DNA of 64,000 nt from Hyaloscypha bicolor E (lineage: Eukaryota > Ascomycota > Leotiomycetes > Helotiales > Hyaloscyphaceae), in assembly GCF_002865645.1 (NCBI RefSeq), contig NW_020194644.1, positions 248,001 to 312,000 on the forward strand. The letters are read 5' to 3'. This document shows, piece by piece, positions 47,276 through 60,800 of the stretch (position 1 is the stretch's first letter; each line of letters opens with the position of its first letter). Made by a program: the position numbers and the translations under genes. The notes beneath the pieces are model-generated. The model saw only the letters and a program-made list of their open reading frames with translations, searched no databases and was not told the DNA's origin.

Positions 47276-49580
47276 TAATGCTCCTTCCCGAAGGTCTTAT
47301 TGCCGAAAGATTCGCCTGAGAGTCAGCTCTACAACAAGATAGAGAGGGCGCGTGTATTGTATAAATCGAGACGCTGGACAGACGCGAATGCCTTATTTTA
47401 TGAAGTCATGTATACGTCTTATCCCACTCCTGCAGCGACGGAACGACTCCTTATCCAGTACAACCTGGCTCATGCACACTTCGCCCTGGCGGAGTTTTCC
47501 GAAGCAGTCCATCACTTTCAAGAGTTAGTCGATATCCGCGAAGAACGAAATAAGACGCCCAAGGAAAGCATCAGCGACAGCCGTTACTGGCTCGCACGCA
47601 GCTTCTATCATCTGAAGAGATATGAAGACGCTTCCACAGAACTCCAAGTCTTTGTCCTGACACACGACCAGCAAGATTCACATAGCGCGGAGCAGGCGAC
47701 AACCGGCCGACTCTGGCTCGGCTTGACTTTCGAAAGACCAGAACAATATGAAGAAGCAAAATAGCAATTGAAAATCGCATTTGAGACACGATCTCAAACA
47801 CTTGGATCTGAACATTTGGACACACTCGCATGTCAACACCACTTGGCCAATTTCCTATATAAGCGTAAAGCATTCCTCAAAGCTCAGGAACAATTTGATG
47901 CTTTGTTACATGCAGAGAATCGCCCCAGCGGTGCTGAGAAGTCAGAAGCTGTGAAGACTCGGTGCATGCTTGCTTTCTGCCTAGCAAAACTTGAACGCTA
48001 CGATGACGCTGAGCCACATTTGGAGCGAGTCCGAGGAGGTGAGAGACACAGGACTCATCTGCTACTGGCTAGGTTGTATTGCCTTGCGTAAGGACCGAAG
48101 ACATTCAGTCAAAGCTGGGCGCCCATTTCAACGCGCCCTGAACTGTATCCCCAACGCCACGGCCAACAACAAAAACGACAATAATGACCTACAGGATGGG
48201 CTAATTGACTGCCGCCGGTGTCTAGCGTTCACCATGTATCACCAGGGACAGTTCGCCGGGGCTGAGCAAACATTTCGTCACGTTATAGATGACATGGACG
48301 AGACCAAACAAGACGATTTGATAGCGAGCCGCTACGGGCTGGCATCAAGCCTCATAGCGCAGAGAAAATTCACAGAGGCCAAGTCGACTCTCGAAGAGGT
48401 CCCCACCATCATGAGTCCAATAAAAAATTGTCGTCACACGGGAGAGGATCTAGCTGCTTGTGTGCATAGGCTTGGCGTGGCTTGCTGGGAGCTTAATCAG
48501 TACCGTGAAGCTCGAGACTGTTTCCAACGAGTTGTCGACATCGTACCCGAAACGCCCAACCAGAACCACAGCGCTAGTCAACAATGTTTGGCAATGGCTT
48601 TGTTCGAATTGCAAGAGTTCGAAAGTGCTCGCAAGCACTTCCAAGAACGTTACGACCCTGTGACCAAACATTTCCCCTCGAGACGTCAGTTCGCCACCGT
48701 CACCCGGTTTTGGCTCGTGTGGTCTCTGTGCGAGCTTGGACATTTTAATGAAGCCAAACCACATTTACAGCATACTTTTACCATGTTTCCCGAACCGGAG
48801 AAAGGTCCTATACCTGAGTCGGAATTCGTTTTGGGTCGTAGTCACTACTCTATGGGGAGAATTGTGTTGTGTCAAAAGGATAGGAAGGATCCGAAGGAGG
48901 CAGCAAAACACTTCCGAATTGCACTACCGATGCTCAACAGGCGATTCGGATCAGATGATCAGACGATCCAACGCATCTTCAATGTCGATATCATCTGGCA
49001 TATTCTCTTTTCGAATTAGATGAAAATAGTGAAGCCCGGCAAATTTTCGAAGAATTGTTGAATAACGAGTCCCAACACAATATCGTACAGGATCCTAGCC
49101 CATGCCCACCAACTTGATCTTAACGCGGGCAGCGAATTATATCTACTTAGCCATTGGCTCCTTAGCTGCTGCCTCTACTTCGCTGAGAAGTATGATGAGG
49201 CCTGCGAGCATCTGAAACCTACCGTCACTGCCTATGAGGCCACATATGGATATGACAATTTGCAGACGTCGCTCGCCCGAGCTTACCTAGTCGACAGTCT
49301 TTGCGAGCGGAAACGCTACATCGAGGCGGACCCTGTTCTGATCAACGTGGCAACGCAGCAAGGTGCATCTCCTGGTACAAAGGAGGAGCTGGTCAAAGCT
49401 ATCGGAACCTATTGGCTTGGTCGTCACACATACGATCGCGCAAAATGGAAGGAGACAGAAGACTGTTTCGATACTGCGTGGACACTGTTGGCTGCATCGT
49501 CAAGAGACAAAACCTGGAACCGTTTACGGTTTGGCTGTCGACATTGCCTCGCGCGGATTAAACTAAGTTATTATAGCTAC
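46591..49580 (+). pseudogene. Broken gene: amyloid-motif-like repeats plus TPR array (NLR-like remnant)
   Basis: From ATG at 46,591 the frame encodes four 57-residue repeats (to 47,275). It then meets TAA (47,276-47,278) and continues in the same frame into helical TPR sequence (LIQYNLAHAHFALAEFSEAV, SRYWLARSFYHLKRYEDA). A TAG follows at 47,762-47,764, with the frame open again after it (TLACQHHLANFLYKRKAF). One-base frame changes occur near 48,035, 48,990 and 49,090. TPR sequence runs on to about 49,560 (YDEACEHLKPTVTAYEATYG), where AT-rich DNA cuts in. Fungal NLRs often combine an N-terminal signalling motif, a central NACHT or NB-ARC domain and C-terminal TPRs. Here the centre is absent. 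At least two stops and three frameshifts make it a pseudogene, unless some are sequencing errors. An upstream exon cannot be excluded: an in-frame TAG lies at 46,514-46,519. Confidence 0.72.
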
Positions 49581-49589
49581 TTTATTTAA

Positions 49590-50030
49590 ATTTTACTAGA
49601 GTCTTCCCAAAAATCTTTCTCTTATATATTAAGCTTATTAAAGCTCTTATTACTCTTATAATTATATAAATTATAATTAATATATATAAGACTTTAAATA
49701 ACTTTAAAAAGTTAAGAATTATAAAAGTTATATTTAGATATCTCAAGAATTTAGAAAATAGCCTTAAATTTCTAAGCAAGAAAATAATATTAAAGAAAGA
49801 ACTTCAAAATTTTATAGATAAAAAAATTCTGATTAAAAGAATTCTAATTAATCTAAATTAAAGAGAATACTTAGAAAAGTATATAAACTATTTGCAAGCT
49901 TATAAATATCTTATACTATAAGTAAATTATTAATAATCTAAGTAATTTCTATAGTAGAATATAATTAAAATAGTTAATCTATATAGTATTTTATTATATT
50001 CTATAATAGAAATGTAATAAGGTAGGAAAA
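49590..50030. other. AT-rich stretch without a recognisable gene
   Basis: RIP-like composition starts abruptly at about 49,563, inside the TPR pseudogene. No motif was recognised. Confidence 0.45.
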
Positions 50031-51550
50031 TTAATAAAATGCACGTGATATGCCCCCTAGTAACTACTAGCCTACTAGTATACTTCCTTTATATTTCCGT
50101 TTCTTTATTATTATCTTTAATTCCTTAATCTTTTATTATTAATCTCTTTATAATACCTTATTTAAGAATTAATATTAACTATTACTAAGCCTATATCCTT
50201 TATTTAATTAGGCAATAATTATTATATAACGAAATTATATAGAGGTTAAAGTATAACTTTAATATTAATATTTTCCCTAGAACTTTATATAATAGGCTTT
50301 CTAATTAGAAAGCCTCTTTCTAGTATTTGATATTTGAGCCTTCTCCTCAAGTAAAGGCTCTTATTACCTGGTTCTTTTATAAATATTCATATAACTAATA
50401 CTAATATACTTACTAACCTCCGGAGCTTAGAATATAATATTTCTAATTTATAACTATTATAATATACTTACCGAGCTATAGGCCTTTAATATCGAATACT
50501 TAATTTGCAAGTTAAGCTAGAAAAGAAGTAATTATACTATATTTTCAAATAATATATAGTTAATAAAAGCTTATAAGGCAATACTAGAAATTATAACTAC
50601 CGGCTTTTATATACTTATCTTAATTCCCTAGATAATAATAAGTAGTTTTCTAGAAATAGAATAGCTTCTATAATATAGAAACTTAATTCTGAAAGTATAT
50701 AATATTAATAGGAAGAGATAAAAGCAGCTAGAGGAGAATATAATATTTATAGGCCAAACTTTATTTAATTTATTAATAGCTATTATAAGGTAAATATAAT
50801 AGGAACTTAATTTCAAAAATTATTATTTAAATAACTACTAATCCGTTTGCTTAGCTATAATTTATATTAGAATCTCAAATAGTTATATTATAAGTAGTAA
50901 TACTTCTTAATTTAATATAAATATATTCCCTCAAAAATAGCTAATATTTACTTAGTTATAATTCCGGCTATATAATTCTGTAATATTATAGAGAACTAGT
51001 TATTTGAATTATACTTAATTTAGCTAATAAAACTTCTGAATCTCTATACTATATTTTTCTTTAGCCTAATTAATATTATACTAAGATATACTTACTTATA
51101 TTACTTTCTAGATTATTATTCTAGTTTAATATCTTAATTTAGTAAATAAAATAGAAATTATTTCACTTTATATTTAATTAGATAGAGGATATGAAATACC
51201 TATAGTTACTAATATCTATTATATTCTTTATAAAGTAATATACTAAATAAGGGATATTAATTTATATTAGTTCTTAGATCTTTATTAGTTTGGAACTAGT
51301 ATAGCTAATTAATGAATTGAGGTATAATAGAGGCAAGTTATAAAAGTAATTTATTTAATCTAATTCTATAAAGACTTATTTAATTAGCTAATATTATATA
51401 AGATATACTAAATAAATAAAAGATATTTTTCAAGTAATTATATTCTTAAAAGCTTTACTTTTGCAAACTTCTCTCTAATTATATAGCTATACTTTTTATC
51501 TATTTGCCTATTATATAAGAGTAAACTAAGGAGTTTATCCGGGTTTAAAA
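50031..51550 (+). mobile_element. Pogo/Tc1-like DNA transposon remnant
   Basis: On the plus strand near 50,240-50,350 a frame reads FNINIFPRTLYNRLSN, stop, KASF, then LIFEPSPQVKALITW. This resembles the helix-turn-helix DNA-binding part of pogo (CENP-B-like) transposases: a FNVPRSTLYxRL-type helix followed by a linker and a second helix. A DDE domain should follow to about 51,500 but was not resolved. A less mutated word, atgcacgtgatatgcccccta at about 50,039-50,059, may be part of a terminal inverted repeat, but I did not find its partner. Many stops. Confidence 0.45.
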
Positions 51551-51574
51551 TATTTATTTAATTAGGAAATAGTA

Positions 51575-51875
51575 TGGGAGGGAAACTATAATAAGACAAA
51601 AACCCATATAAAGTATATTAGAGCGCAAAACATAACTTAATAGCAAAATAACAAATTAAAAGCGTAAATAGTAAAGTATAAATAGTATATAGTATATAAA
51701 AGCTCAATTAATTAAATACTTATAAAGGATTATTCTCTAAGTCTATAGAAAAACCAGCTTTCTTATATAATTTCCGTAAGTTATATATAAAAGGCCGCGG
51801 CTTTTACTATATAATCTAAACCTTAAAACTACTAAAATAATATAATTTTTAATGAGTATAGCCTGCCGTACTATA
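51575..51875 (-). repeat. 3' LTR of gypsy copy B
   Basis: 301 bp from tgggagggaaac to ccgtactata. This is the best-preserved of the three LTRs in the window: the terminal TG is intact here. Confidence 0.87.
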
Positions 51876-51884
51876 TCCGATCCC

Positions 51885-54641
51885 CTATTTATTCGTACTT
51901 ATCCTCTAAGTACCAAAAATAATAGAAAAATCCTACTTAAAGTCCGAAATAATAAAATATTCCGGATCCTCCTCTATTAGTTAATCTAATTTCTCCTCTA
52001 TATACCTAAAATAAGACTTATTACCCTTAAATAGTCTTATTTCATACTTCCGAACTTGCTTAAAGGTAATCCGAACCCGCTTAGCTATATTTTTATACCA
52101 AATCCGATATAGTTCTCTATATTAATTAGTATCCGCCTTTAACTATTACTCAATTTCCGCCTTTACTACTAGGTATTAAGAAGGCTTATTATAGTAAATC
52201 ATATTATAAATTGCACTAATATACTTTAAACGGATAGCTCTTTCGAATTTTATATTATCTATAGTATTCTTAAATTAATCTTTAATAGAAAGAAAAAGCT
52301 CTAGATAAAAGGCTTTAATAAACTTATAGGAGACTTCATTTTCGTATATTCTATCCTTAATAGTAACTAGACTTATTAGAATTATAGCAAAAGGCCTATT
52401 AAGTAGTAAATTATTATTAAGCTATCCTTTAACTTATATATTATCCGAGAATTAATACTTTCCTATAATTCCAGACTTATAGATTACTTAGCTAAAGGCA
52501 TTTATTTGTTTAGTTATATAGACTATACTCGAAGTCTTTTCTTTTACTACCTTTAATAAATACTCGCTTAATTTCTTAGCTATTTCTAGCTTAAATTTAT
52601 CGGAAATAGAGAAGTAATTAATATCTTTAAAAAACTTCTTGCCAAAAGTAGCGGCCTTTTTACGGTCCGTAAGGAAAATATAGCCAATATTTTAATACTT
52701 TTTACTAAAGTAGAATTCGCTACTTAAAGCTTTAGTAATAGCCAGATCTTTAGTATTGCCTTTATACTAATTGCAATTAACGTTTCCAGAAGTAAAGTAT
52801 TGGGCTAGCTAAAGGTAAGTAACTAGGTAAATAGAATACTTATTTAATACCTTATAGAATCCGAGCTATATTAATAGATCTGCTATTAAAAGTTGAGAGG
52901 CTAAGGTAAAGTAGCTATTACCTAGATCTCTATATATTAATATATTGTCTTTTCGAAGATAGAACTATAGTATCTCTATCTCTACTATTAAGAGTTCTCG
53001 AATACTAAGCTTCTTAATTCACTTCAGGTAATTCTTCTTATAAATATAGCTATTTATATCCAGATTAGTAGTACTAGACTTAGAAACAGAAACTATAGTA
53101 TCGAATTAGAGCTATAAATTTAGGCGGAATTAATTAGAAATATAGCGCTTATATCTATACTACTTAATTTCCTATATTTTAAAGAAGAAATCCCGTATCT
53201 CTTTATCTATTTAAGTAACGGAAATATACTTCTTGCCTTTAGTAACTTTATAGATTTTAGTAACTAGCTTTAGAGCGTTCTTAATATCTTATATATTAAT
53301 AAAGAGAGTATTAGCAAGTTACTAAATATATCCTATATAGGGAACTTTAAAGAATCCATTATTAATCCTATAGTATTCTCGCTTATAGATAGGTTCCAAA
53401 ATGCCGCTATATACTTCCTTAAAGATATATTTATTCTACCGAGCAAGTATTAATTTCTATTTAGCTAGTATTTTACAGGTATACTTAATACTACTATTAA
53501 GTTCTCCGGATTTAATATCCTTAGTCTTCCGCTTCTTGGTTCTAGGTGTAGTTAAGGGAGTCTTTCTAGATAGTATCTTTTCCTTTGAAATAGAGGGTTC
53601 CTTTTTACTTTCCTTTATTTCACTAACCTTATACTTAGTCTAGTGCTTAGATCTCCGCTATCTATTAGAAGTCTTAGGCTTAGCTTACTCTCTATTCTTG
53701 CCAGGTTTTTCTTATCCAGTTATACTAGTTCCACTAGTCTTACTAGTTCCACTAGTCTCACTAGTTCCACTAGCTTTCTTACTAGGCTTTATTAAATTAG
53801 CTTTATTTTTCTTAGCTAGATCCGGTTAAGCTAAAGCTGAAATTATAATAGGGGCCTATTCTTTAGGCTTATCTCGGAAAGCAGGAAAAGGCTCGTTATT
53901 ATAAGCTCCCTTAATTAGAATTCCGGAAGTATTAAAGATATACTATCTAGCTTTAAGATTATTAGCTAATAGTGGCTTAAACTCTAATTCTCTAGGTTCC
54001 GAAATAGTTTCTATATACTTGAGTGCCTTAGTAATATCTAATTTAGTAAATATACTAGTATTCTAATACTTCTTATTCTTAATACGCTTTAAAGTAGCTT
54101 TATTAATTAACTAAATAGCTTTATATACTAAAGCTTTTATTTTAAAGAGAAAGTATAACTTCTTATAGACGTTTTTGCTAAGATTATTATAGATATTATT
54201 AATATATTAGCTAAAAGCTTTACTATATAATATAATTCTATTTTAACTCTTGGTTTCCAGACTATTTACTATAGTTTTAATCTTATTAAGCTTCTCTTAT
54301 CTGCCTTTAGAAATGCCTTTAATAATATTCTCGAATTCTCTATTATTGGCTTAGTAGTTCTTTAGCTCTTCCTTAGTTAATTCTAGTCTAGTTCCGTCTC
54401 TAATAAAGGTTTTCTATTTCAAGAGCTTATTATATATACTACTTAGCTTATCTAGAATATTTATATTAAATTCGGTAATTATAGCTATCTTTTCTGGTAT
54501 TAGCAGGCCTTTTATAACTGCCTAAGCTTCTTTAATACTCTGAACTTTAATACTATTAATCTATAGGCTTTTAATAATATTACGGCTTATAAGAACTAGC
54601 TACTGTATTTTGCTAGCTTAAGGAATCTGTATTTTAGCTAT
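51885..54641 (-). pseudogene. Extra open frame downstream of pol in gypsy copy B (decayed)
   Basis: Collinear with 11,839-14,556 in copy A. The initiator reads ATA (MAK has become IAK), followed by IQIP, stop, ASKIQ. A stretch at about 53,715-53,780 carries four or so ctagttccacta-type 12-bp units where copy A has fewer, expanding the Ser/Thr-rich segment. No domain recognised; stops throughout. Confidence 0.6.
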
Positions 54642-56499
54642 TTTATTATTCTTAATAGGTTATAAAGGTATTATTAGTATAATAGTTATAGATTATAGAG
54701 TTAAAGGTTCTCGAGATTACAAGAATTTCTTTTAAATATATTCTAAAATAAAGAATGAATTGAAATAGTTTTGAATTATATAAAGGTATTATATATATTC
54801 GAGTTTTTCTTTCTTTCTAGTAAGAAAATAAAGCTGAAATAATAGTATATATAATAGGGAAAGTAGATATAATAATTAGATATATTTAAGGTAATATAGT
54901 TGCGAATTAGAAATAATTATAGAAGATAAAATATAAAGTTAGGCTTTTACTATAGAAAAGAATATAAATATATATACCTAAAAAAATATAATTAAGGAAA
55001 TAATTAAGGCAAGTTAAATTAAATAGTAATAATAAAGAAATAAAAAGGTAATATAATAGAAATATAGATATAATAGTAGTATCTAAAATATTAGAATATA
55101 AAAGAAAATAATGAAAATTTCATAATATAGGTATACCCTAACTTCCTATTTATTTAGAGATATTTCTATTAACTTAAAGAATAGTATAAAAGAAGAGAAA
55201 TAATATAGGAAATATATAAAAGGCAAGATATATAAGTATACTAAAGATATTAGGAAAATATAAAGTAAGTATTAATAGAAAAGAAGTCAGAATAATAGAA
55301 TTAAGAAATAACTTAAAATAAAATATTACTTCTTCCGAAACTAATTCGTATCTTTTCTAAAGGCTAATTATATTTATTTAGTACTTGTTAAAGTCGACTT
55401 TATATAATATAAAACTATTTAGTTAGTTAGAACTTTAAAGTAATATTTATATCTATAAAGGTAATACTAAAAGTATTAGGATATATAGAAAAAAGAACTA
55501 TAAGATAGTATAAATAAAGTTTATAGTACTATTATTAAGTTTAGAATAGTTAATATTAAAGTTAATATAGAATATAGAAAAATTAGGTATTCTAAATTAG
55601 TATTAAAGATATAATATTAAAGATATCTTCTTAATTACTCAGATAATATTTAATAGTAGGGAATAGATTAATAGTAAGAAATAGCGAATTATACTAGCTT
55701 TTTAAAGAAGTAATCGGTTTCTAGTAACGAAATAGTATTATAATTAGAGAATGGGTTCTATATAGAAGAAGTTTTCTTATATAGAAGTAGAAATATATAA
55801 TATACTAATTAAGCCTTAGTATTAGTTTTAAGAGTAGCTATAGTTATATTAAAAAGAAAGTAGGTTTTCTAATATAAGATAGGCTTTAAATAGGCAGATC
55901 TAGTTTATCTAATATCTAATAGATTTCCAGAATTATATATTATTAAGTACTTTCGGAAATAACTATTAGATTTAATAAGGTTTCCCTTTTCTTTTATAAG
56001 GCTTCTAGTTCGGCTATTCCGTCTATATATAACTTCTAATTAGGAAGTTTATTTGGATATTATAAGGAAACTTATAATAGTAGTTCAAGTTAAAGTTAAG
56101 ATCTATAGATATTATAGTTAAGCTTTAGACCGGTATAAGCCGCGAGAATAGCTAGGTAAAAGGGTAAGTAAAGCTTTTAAAAGATTTCTAATTTAGTAAG
56201 ATATATATAAAAGGCTTTTTTTTTTCTTCTCTTCTTTTCTTATTTCCAAATATAATTACTATTTATTATTATAGTTTGAAATTAAGGGTTTATAAGGTAA
56301 TTTCTCGATTCCCTATTTATTTTTATATTAAAAAGAATTCTTTATATTTAATTCCCAAGATCTAGTAATAGAATCTTATATTAAGAATACTATCTAGTAA
56401 TAATAATTAGATAATAGTAAGAAATAAGTAATAGTAAAGTTCGTCTGACTTCTAGAATAATAATCTAATAATAATATTCTCTAAAGATTATAAATAATA

Positions 56500-59400
56500 G
56501 TTAGAAGAAAAAATTAAAAGATATATAAAGAATTAAAGGTAATAAGCTTTATTTTAGATTAAGAAGAGCTTCTATTATTAGATGCTTTCTTCTAGTTCTC
56601 TATAAAGGAAATATACTTTACTTTCTCTAATTCTGGTAACTCTAAAATATATATAATAATACTAGTAGCTTTCTCGATTTCCTAAATACTATTTCGCTTA
56701 TAATATTTTATAACTATTTTCTTTTCTAGTTCTATATTTATTTTAAAATATTTATTTATAGATATATATTTATTATTAACTTTATTTTTAGGGAAATACT
56801 AGAATCTATTTCTTTTAATAAACTACTTAAGTTAATTTCCGGTATATATTTTTTAGAGTATAATACTATTAAGCTCTTCTAGTATATAGTATTCTTTTAG
56901 TTAATCCGTATACCTTACTCTATATAGGCTAAGCTAGTAGTATAATAGCTTTATATTTCTTGACTTATTTTAATTTATTAATTTAATATTATATATAAGA
57001 ACCAGATTCTTTTCAGAAATAGAGTTTAAATAAATCTGGTAAATAATATTGAATTACTCTTTTTTCTTTTAGTATTATCTGTCTTTCTTTATTCTAGCTT
57101 CTTTAATATCTTTATCTCTTATCTATATTTGCTTTATATATATCTCTAGAAGTATTTCTCTATTATAGACTTTATTCTATTTAAGTATTCTTTAGATTAG
57201 AAAGTATATTTCTATAGGTAATATAGCTTCTCTATTATAGATTATATAAAAAGAAGTAAATCTAGTTAGTTTATATATAGTAACTCGGTTAGTAAATAGA
57301 ATATATAGTAGTAAATCTATCTAAGGCTTCTTTCTATCTATTATAAGTATAATAAATACCTAAATAATCGGTTAATATCCTCTTTTAATTATACTATTTC
57401 CTTTGGAATTATAAGCTAAAATAATAATTCTATTAATTTCTAGCTTATTAAGTTCCTGAATTACTACTTCTTTAAATTCCAATCCGCTATCTATTTTAAG
57501 CTATCTAAATAAATTATACCTGTAAATAATTTCTTCCTAAATAAACTTAGTAATCTTCTTACTAGTTAGATTCTTTAAAGGTCTAGCTTTAATTTATTCT
57601 AAGAAGTTATTTCTAGTAATAACTAACGAGTTATATCCTTTATAGTCTAGTAGTTTAACTATATTAATTCTAAAGTAATAGAAAAGAAGTATAGCTTTTA
57701 TTAGATATAAAGCTTCTTCTTATTTTCTTTTACTCTTATACTAATAGATCTTATAAGTATTAATATACTTCTATATATAGTTATAATAATCTTTCTAGTA
57801 ATAGCAGCTAGCTACTAAATAAAAAGTGCTTTCTCTTCCGGTATATCTAATTTTATTATATAGCTCTTTAATAATAATTTCCCTTTGCTTTTAATTATTA
57901 ATAATAAGTTAAGGCGAATATACTTTAGATATAATTTTCTATAGTAATTAATCTCTTATACTATAATTTAAAGCTTCCCTACTTAACTTTTGAAACTCGG
58001 CTCTAGATATTTCTTCTGGCCTAAAGAATATTATAAGGTATTATATAATATTCTAGTATTATTCGAAATAGCTATTATTTAAAAAGTCTAGTAAAATAGT
58101 CGAGTTATTAAGTAAAGCGTGGGAGTTAGTATTATTATCTACTATTTTACTAGCGGTTATATATAAAAAGCTATAGCCTTTACTATATAACTTCCGGATT
58201 TTATTATTTTTTAATATTACTAATTCGCTTTTAGATATAGTAAGGCTTTAATTATTAATCTCTAGTAACTAGATACTACTATTCAAATATCTAATAAAAG
58301 TCTTAAAAGTCTAATTTCTTAAAATAATATTATATAACTAAACCGGAACCGCTTTCTTTATTCGAATTTTCCGCCTAATAGATACTATTTTAATAGTATT
58401 AAGCTCTATTACTAATTATTTATTAATATTCTTATTATCTTTAGTATTGCCTTCTTACTATAGATATCTTAATAACCCGTTAGTAGTAGTATACTTGGTT
58501 TCCTTAATATACTTGACTTTAAAGTCGAATAATTAAATTCATACTAGCTAGTAAGTAACTAGAGCTTTAGAAAGATCTATAGCTGCTTTACTTAGCTATA
58601 TAACAAGTATATTAGTATCTAGTTTAAGGATAAAGTGAACTTTATATAGCCAGAATTATACTTTCTATAGATACTTTACTAGCCTTTAGTATTCTCTCTT
58701 AATAGTATTATATCTCCGCTTAGTATTATTTTAGATTCCAGACTTATATTATATAACTTTCTTTTTCCCTTTATTATTATATTAACTAAAAGTTTCGCCC
58801 TATTTATTTAGGCTAGTATTTACTACTAATATAATTATTCTCTAACCTTCTAATAGATTATAGTATAACTTATAGAGTATTAGAGTAGTAATAAGCTTTT
58901 CCTAAAGAATTTATATAGCTTGCTTTTATTTATTATTCCAGTTCTATATTATATTCTTTCTTATTAAGTAGTAAATGGATTTAGTAATAATTATAAAGCC
59001 TTTAATTCAAATATAGTAGTAAATAATAATTCTAATAAATGCCTTACCTTTAGTTATACTATTATAATACTTCTATTTTAAGATCTTAGTAATTCCTGAG
59101 CTTAAAGGGCTTCTTTTAAGTACTTTATAAATAAAGCCAATAATAACTATATTATTATAATAGAACTATAATTTTTCTCTAATACTAGCTCCGGCTTATT
59201 TAACTTTATTCAGGATTATATTTAGGTTTTAAAGATATTCGAATATAAAATGCCGAATTCCGGGTAAAATAAGCTATCTATTATACTCTATATAAGGTTT
59301 CTTAACTCTAATATTATTAATAAATAGTATAGTAATTTTAGGAAATAGATCCTCTAGAATAGTTATAATAATCTATATAAACTATATAATAAAATTAGTA

Positions 59401-60800
59401 GCTTCCTAAAGTAGTATAATTATTCTTAATAGTTCTAGAGGCATTATAAATATAGTTAAATCTCTATTATAAGCGTCTAGTATAAGTTAATTATATCTAG
59501 AAAAGAAATTAATTAGAGAAATATAAGTATATTTAGTAAATTCCTCTAAGATCTCGTTAGTAGATAGAAGTAAGTTAGTATCTTATAAAGTTACTAAATT
59601 TATCTTTATAGTAATATTAATTAGTCTATAAGTTCTAGTAACCTTTTTTATAACCAAGAATTATAGATTTTAATAAGATCTATTATATTTCTTAAAAACT
59701 CTATAATCTAGATATTTTAATAGTATTTTTATTACTACTAGTACTAGAGCTTTGGGATATAGGAAATTTTTCTCTTACTAGGCTTTATACTTAATAGTTT
59801 TAATTAGAATAGATAGGCTAATATTCTTATAGACTTTTCTTACTTCTTTCTAATTAAATATAATTATATCTTCTTAATTAATTATTAATTCTTGAAATAT
59901 AGCCAGTTTCTTTTCCTAAAGCTAGTTACTAATATCTAATTATTTCAGGCATTCCGAAATAAGTTATAAATCTCTTAAAATAGCTAATATTCTCAGTAAA
60001 AAATAGTTCTTATATTTCCTAGTATATTTCTATAGGTATTCTCTAGTTTTGGATCTCTTAAACTAGTTTAGATATTTACTAGAGCCTTCTCTAGTTCTAT
60101 TATTAGTATTTACTAGTTAAATCTTCTTATTCTTTATTTTATATATTTCTATAACTAGAAATAAACTATAGTTATTATCTTTTTCTTTAAAAGCTATAGC
60201 TATTTTCTCTAGTACCCTTTTTATCTAATCTCCGAAGTTTATAACCTTTCTATTTAGCTTCTTTCTAGTTAGATATAAAGAGCGCCTTTTTATCCGGTAT
60301 TTTAATACGCCTTCCTTAAACTTCTATATATTCCAGAATTCTTTCTAGTCTTAGATTCTATACTTCTTAGTTTCGGGAATATATTCCTTTACTATTAAGA
60401 GGTACTACTTTACCTCTTCTTTAGAAATATCTTTACTTAATATCCTTTTTACTTCTTTTTCTATTAAATCCGGAACTACTCTTAATAATATTCTAATTAG
60501 AGTCTTTTCTACTTTAGTTTCTCTAAAAATATTATTAATTTCCTAAACTCTTAAATCCAAAATAAAAGAATCTATAGGAAATTCCGGCGTTTTTCTATTT
60601 CCTCTAATATTACTACTAGTTATAATATTAGACTCTATTTTTCCTCTTTACTTTTAATTTCCTGCTCTATATTACTTAATTTCTTAATTTTAGGAGCTTA
60701 ATACTTTTAAACTATTACTTTCTTCTGCTTTCCGGTATTCTTTAAAGATAAAATAATTATAATAGTATAGGTATTCTAGTTATTTTTAGGGTTAGTAAAT
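56500..60800 (-). pseudogene. Decayed gypsy pol of copy B (RT, RNase H, integrase)
   Basis: Equivalent to 16,450-20,700 in copy A. Integrase core segment at about 57,310-57,190. RNase H at about 58,840-58,795 reads VVNTSLNK, stop, GETFS, with the catalytic Asp now Asn (it is still Asp in copy A). RT at about 59,345-59,310 reads FPKITILFINNI. Each copy has a partly different set of stops and substitutions. Confidence 0.75.

Noticed and set aside
50628..50816. 62-codon minus-strand frame
   Set aside because: Antisense to the pogo-like remnant; a low-complexity chance frame.
53401..53643. 80-codon plus-strand frame
   Set aside because: Antisense to the extra frame of gypsy copy B and not present in copy A.
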